Assembly (NCBI GenBank): GCA_039583695.1
Contig: JAVKSL010000074.1
Location: 1 to 12,756 of the forward strand
DNA: 12,756 bases
Reading direction: 5' to 3'
DNA from: JAVKSL01 sp039583695
Lineage (GTDB): Bacteria > Actinomycetota > Acidimicrobiia > Acidimicrobiales > JAJPHD01
Part shown: one piece after another, positions 11,774 through 12,756 of the stretch
Numbering within the stretch: position 1 is the first letter of the stretch
Layout of the letters: every line of letters starts with the position of its first letter
Position numbers and translations under genes: made by a program
Notes under the pieces: generated by a model
What the model was told of the DNA's origin: nothing
Database searches by the model: none
The model's input: the letters and a program-made list of their open reading frames with translations, nothing else

Positions 11774-12559
11774 TTACCTCCCCACGAATCGGGCCTTGCC
11801 AGGGCCGTTCTGCAGGAACGACACCAACCCGATGCGGGCGTCCTCGGTGGTGAAGACCTCGGCGAACAAAGCCCGCTCCAGCGCCAGGCCAGCGCGCAGC
11901 GGACCCGACAAGCCCTCGTCGATTGCCCTCTTGGCAAGGGACTGGGCCACCAGCGCCCCTTTCGCCAGCTCGCCTGCCCAGGCCAGGGCCACTGAAAGGA
12001 CTTCGGCATCCGGCACCACCCGATCCACCATCCCGATCCGCAGCGCCTCCTCGGAGCGCACGTGGCGTCCGGAGAGGATTAGGTCCTTAGCCTTCGAAGG
12101 TCCGATCAGGCGGGCCAGGCGCTGGGTCCCGCCCCCACCCGGGATGATGCCCAGCTGGATCTCCGGCAGGCCCAACCGGGCCCCCTCCCCAACAACCCTG
12201 AGGTCGCAGGCCAGCGCCAGCTCGCAGCCTCCTCCCAGGGCGTAGCCGTTGACCGCCGCCACGACTGCGCGGGGAAACGCCGCCAGGGCCTCCAGCACCT
12301 GGTGAAAACCGCCAGCCACCCGCCCTGCGTCGTCGAACCCACCGAACTCGGTGATGTCGGCCCCAGCGGCAAAGATGCGCTCACCGCCCCAGAGGACCAC
12401 TGCCCCGGGCAGGTCGTCAGCCATGCCCGACAGGACCTCAGCCAGCTGGCGCAACAGCCCAGTGGACAGGGCGTTCATCTTGGGACGGTCAAGGCGGATC
12501 AGCGCCACACCGTCCTCACGACGCTCGAGGGACACGAAGTGTTCAGAGGTCTCGGCCAT
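11774..12559 (-). CDS. Enoyl-CoA hydratase/isomerase (crotonase family)
   Basis: A 261-residue crotonase, of the usual family length, which adds water to trans-2-enoyl-CoA giving (S)-3-hydroxyacyl-CoA in beta-oxidation; cytosolic. Oxyanion-hole strand IFAAGADITEF (62-72); second motif AAVNGYALGGGCELALACDL (101-120) with Glu113; then ARLGLPEIQLGIIPGGGGTQ (127-146) with Glu133. The two Glu are 20 apart, as in rat mitochondrial hydratase (E144/E164), so hydratase activity is likely. RLDRPKMNALS (22-32) is the standard N-terminal signature. The open frame continues to ATG 12601, but MAETSEHF at 12559 is preferred: it has a -10 (TATCCT) 5 nt upstream, consistent with leaderless translation. It faces the glycosyltransferase operon tail to tail with an 8-bp gap and no obvious terminator hairpin between. 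Probably unrelated to the glycan genes. Confidence 0.93.
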   Translation of the reverse strand: MAETSEHFVSLERREDGVALIRLDRPKMNALSTGLLRQLAEVLSGMADDLPGAVVLWGGERIFAAGADITEFGGFDDAGRVAGGFHQVLEALAAFPRAVVAAVNGYALGGGCELALACDLRVVGEGARLGLPEIQLGIIPGGGGTQRLARLIGPSKAKDLILSGRHVRSEEALRIGMVDRVVPDAEVLSVALAWAGELAKGALVAQSLAKRAIDEGLSGPLRAGLALERALFAEVFTTEDARIGLVSFLQNGPGKARFVGR

Positions 12560-12564
12560 GTGCC

Positions 12565-12570
12565 AGGATA
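12565..12570 (-). promoter_or_regulatory. Candidate -10 element (TATCCT), leaderless promoter of enoyl-CoA hydratase gene
   Basis: Minus-strand TATCCT (12570-12565) is followed by GGCAC and then the ATG at 12559. The A of the ATG lies at the expected start point, 6 nt after the hexamer, so the mRNA would be leaderless. No obvious -35; the region where it would lie overlaps the left arm of the inverted repeat at 12583-12608. Confidence 0.5.
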
Positions 12571-12582
12571 GCTCGCCAACTA

Positions 12583-12684
12583 AGGGCCTGTACGAGAACA
12601 ACCTGGGCTGCGAAGCCGCTCAAATGAGGTCCTCATCAGGGCTATAGCTGTGCCCGCCGCCCAGGTTGTTCTCTGCCAGGCCCT
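12583..12684. repeat. Large imperfect inverted repeat (26-nt arms, 50-nt spacer), intergenic
   Basis: Left arm 12583-12608 and right arm 12659-12684 are complementary at 23 of 26 positions: a perfect 15-bp block (GAGAACAACCTGGGC against GCCCAGGTTGTTCTC), a 3-nt internal mismatch (TAC opposite TGC), and a perfect 8-bp outer block (AGGGCCTG/CAGGCCCT). The 50-nt spacer holds further dyads: ATGAGG-T-CCTCAT (12624-12636), GCTATAGC (12641-12648) and a GGCT-GCGA-AGCC mini-hairpin (12606-12617). A further CAGGTTGTT, part of the right arm, recurs at 12715-12723. No ORF or target-site duplication is evident. It could be a miniature inverted-repeat element, a structured RNA or a regulatory cruciform upstream of the hydratase gene. 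Confidence 0.8.
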
Positions 12685-12756
12685 AACCTGGATCTACGCT
12701 CAAGAAAATGGCTTCAGGTTGTTGGTCAAGGGAAGCGAAAGCGCAGGTGCCGTCCG
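12685..12756. other. Non-coding remainder at the window end
   Basis: Apart from the CAGGTTGTT copy at 12715-12723 nothing recognisable is seen: no open frame with coding character, no tRNA, and no convincing promoter. TAACCT (12684-12689) matches TAnnnT on the plus strand but lacks a -35 and a downstream gene within the window. Confidence 0.4.

Overview
The window is GC-rich, densely packed bacterial DNA with frequent GTG starts, 1-4 bp gene overlaps and several -10 hexamers of the TAnnnT type placed almost on the start codon (leaderless or near-leaderless transcripts). Together with the gene types (MaoC-type hydratase 2, RimJ-like acetyltransferase, ABC-2 exporter, WbbL-like tandem glycosyltransferase) this points to an actinobacterium (Actinomycetota). 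An Acidimicrobiia-like lineage is a guess only; nothing in the window fixes the genus.

Layout. (1) Positions 3-87, minus strand: a complete tRNA-Leu(UAA). (2) Positions 98-2150, minus strand: RimJ-like acetyltransferase, MaoC-like enoyl-CoA hydratase 2 and a second GNAT acetyltransferase, read in that order from what looks like a leaderless promoter at 2157-2162. (3) Positions 2177-6093, minus strand: a tightly coupled unit of nucleotide-sugar dehydrogenase, NAD-dependent sugar epimerase/dehydratase, DPM1-like GT2 glycosyltransferase and a cytosolic Asp-box beta-propeller-like protein. (4) Positions 6094-6222: divergent promoter region with overlapping -10 elements on both strands and a near-perfect 21-bp hairpin. 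(5) Positions 6223-8186, plus strand: ABC-2 exporter (ATPase and permease). (6) Positions 8187-8312: a second copy of the promoter/leader element and a possible 11-codon leader peptide. (7) Positions 8313-11765, plus strand: tandem-domain GT2 glycosyltransferase, a small unknown coiled-coil protein and a GT-B-like glycosyltransferase, all overlapping. (8) Positions 11774-12559, minus strand: crotonase-type enoyl-CoA hydratase with a leaderless promoter, convergent with (7). (9) Positions 12560-12756: no gene; a large imperfect inverted repeat.

How it fits together. The dehydrogenase, epimerase and three glycosyltransferases look like a cell-surface glycan or glycolipid locus. The ABC-2 transporter sits between the two halves and could be its exporter, although its sequence is of the general NatA/NatB (drug/lipid/Na+) type rather than a clear polysaccharide exporter. 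The most intriguing structural point is that the transporter cassette is bracketed by two diverged copies (39 of 49 positions identical) of one promoter/leader element carrying -10 hexamers on both strands. This suggests either that the cassette was inserted into, or formed by duplication of, an ancestral bidirectional promoter between the two glycan operons, or that both plus-strand operons share a regulator. No CRISPR, integrase, transposase or defence system was seen.
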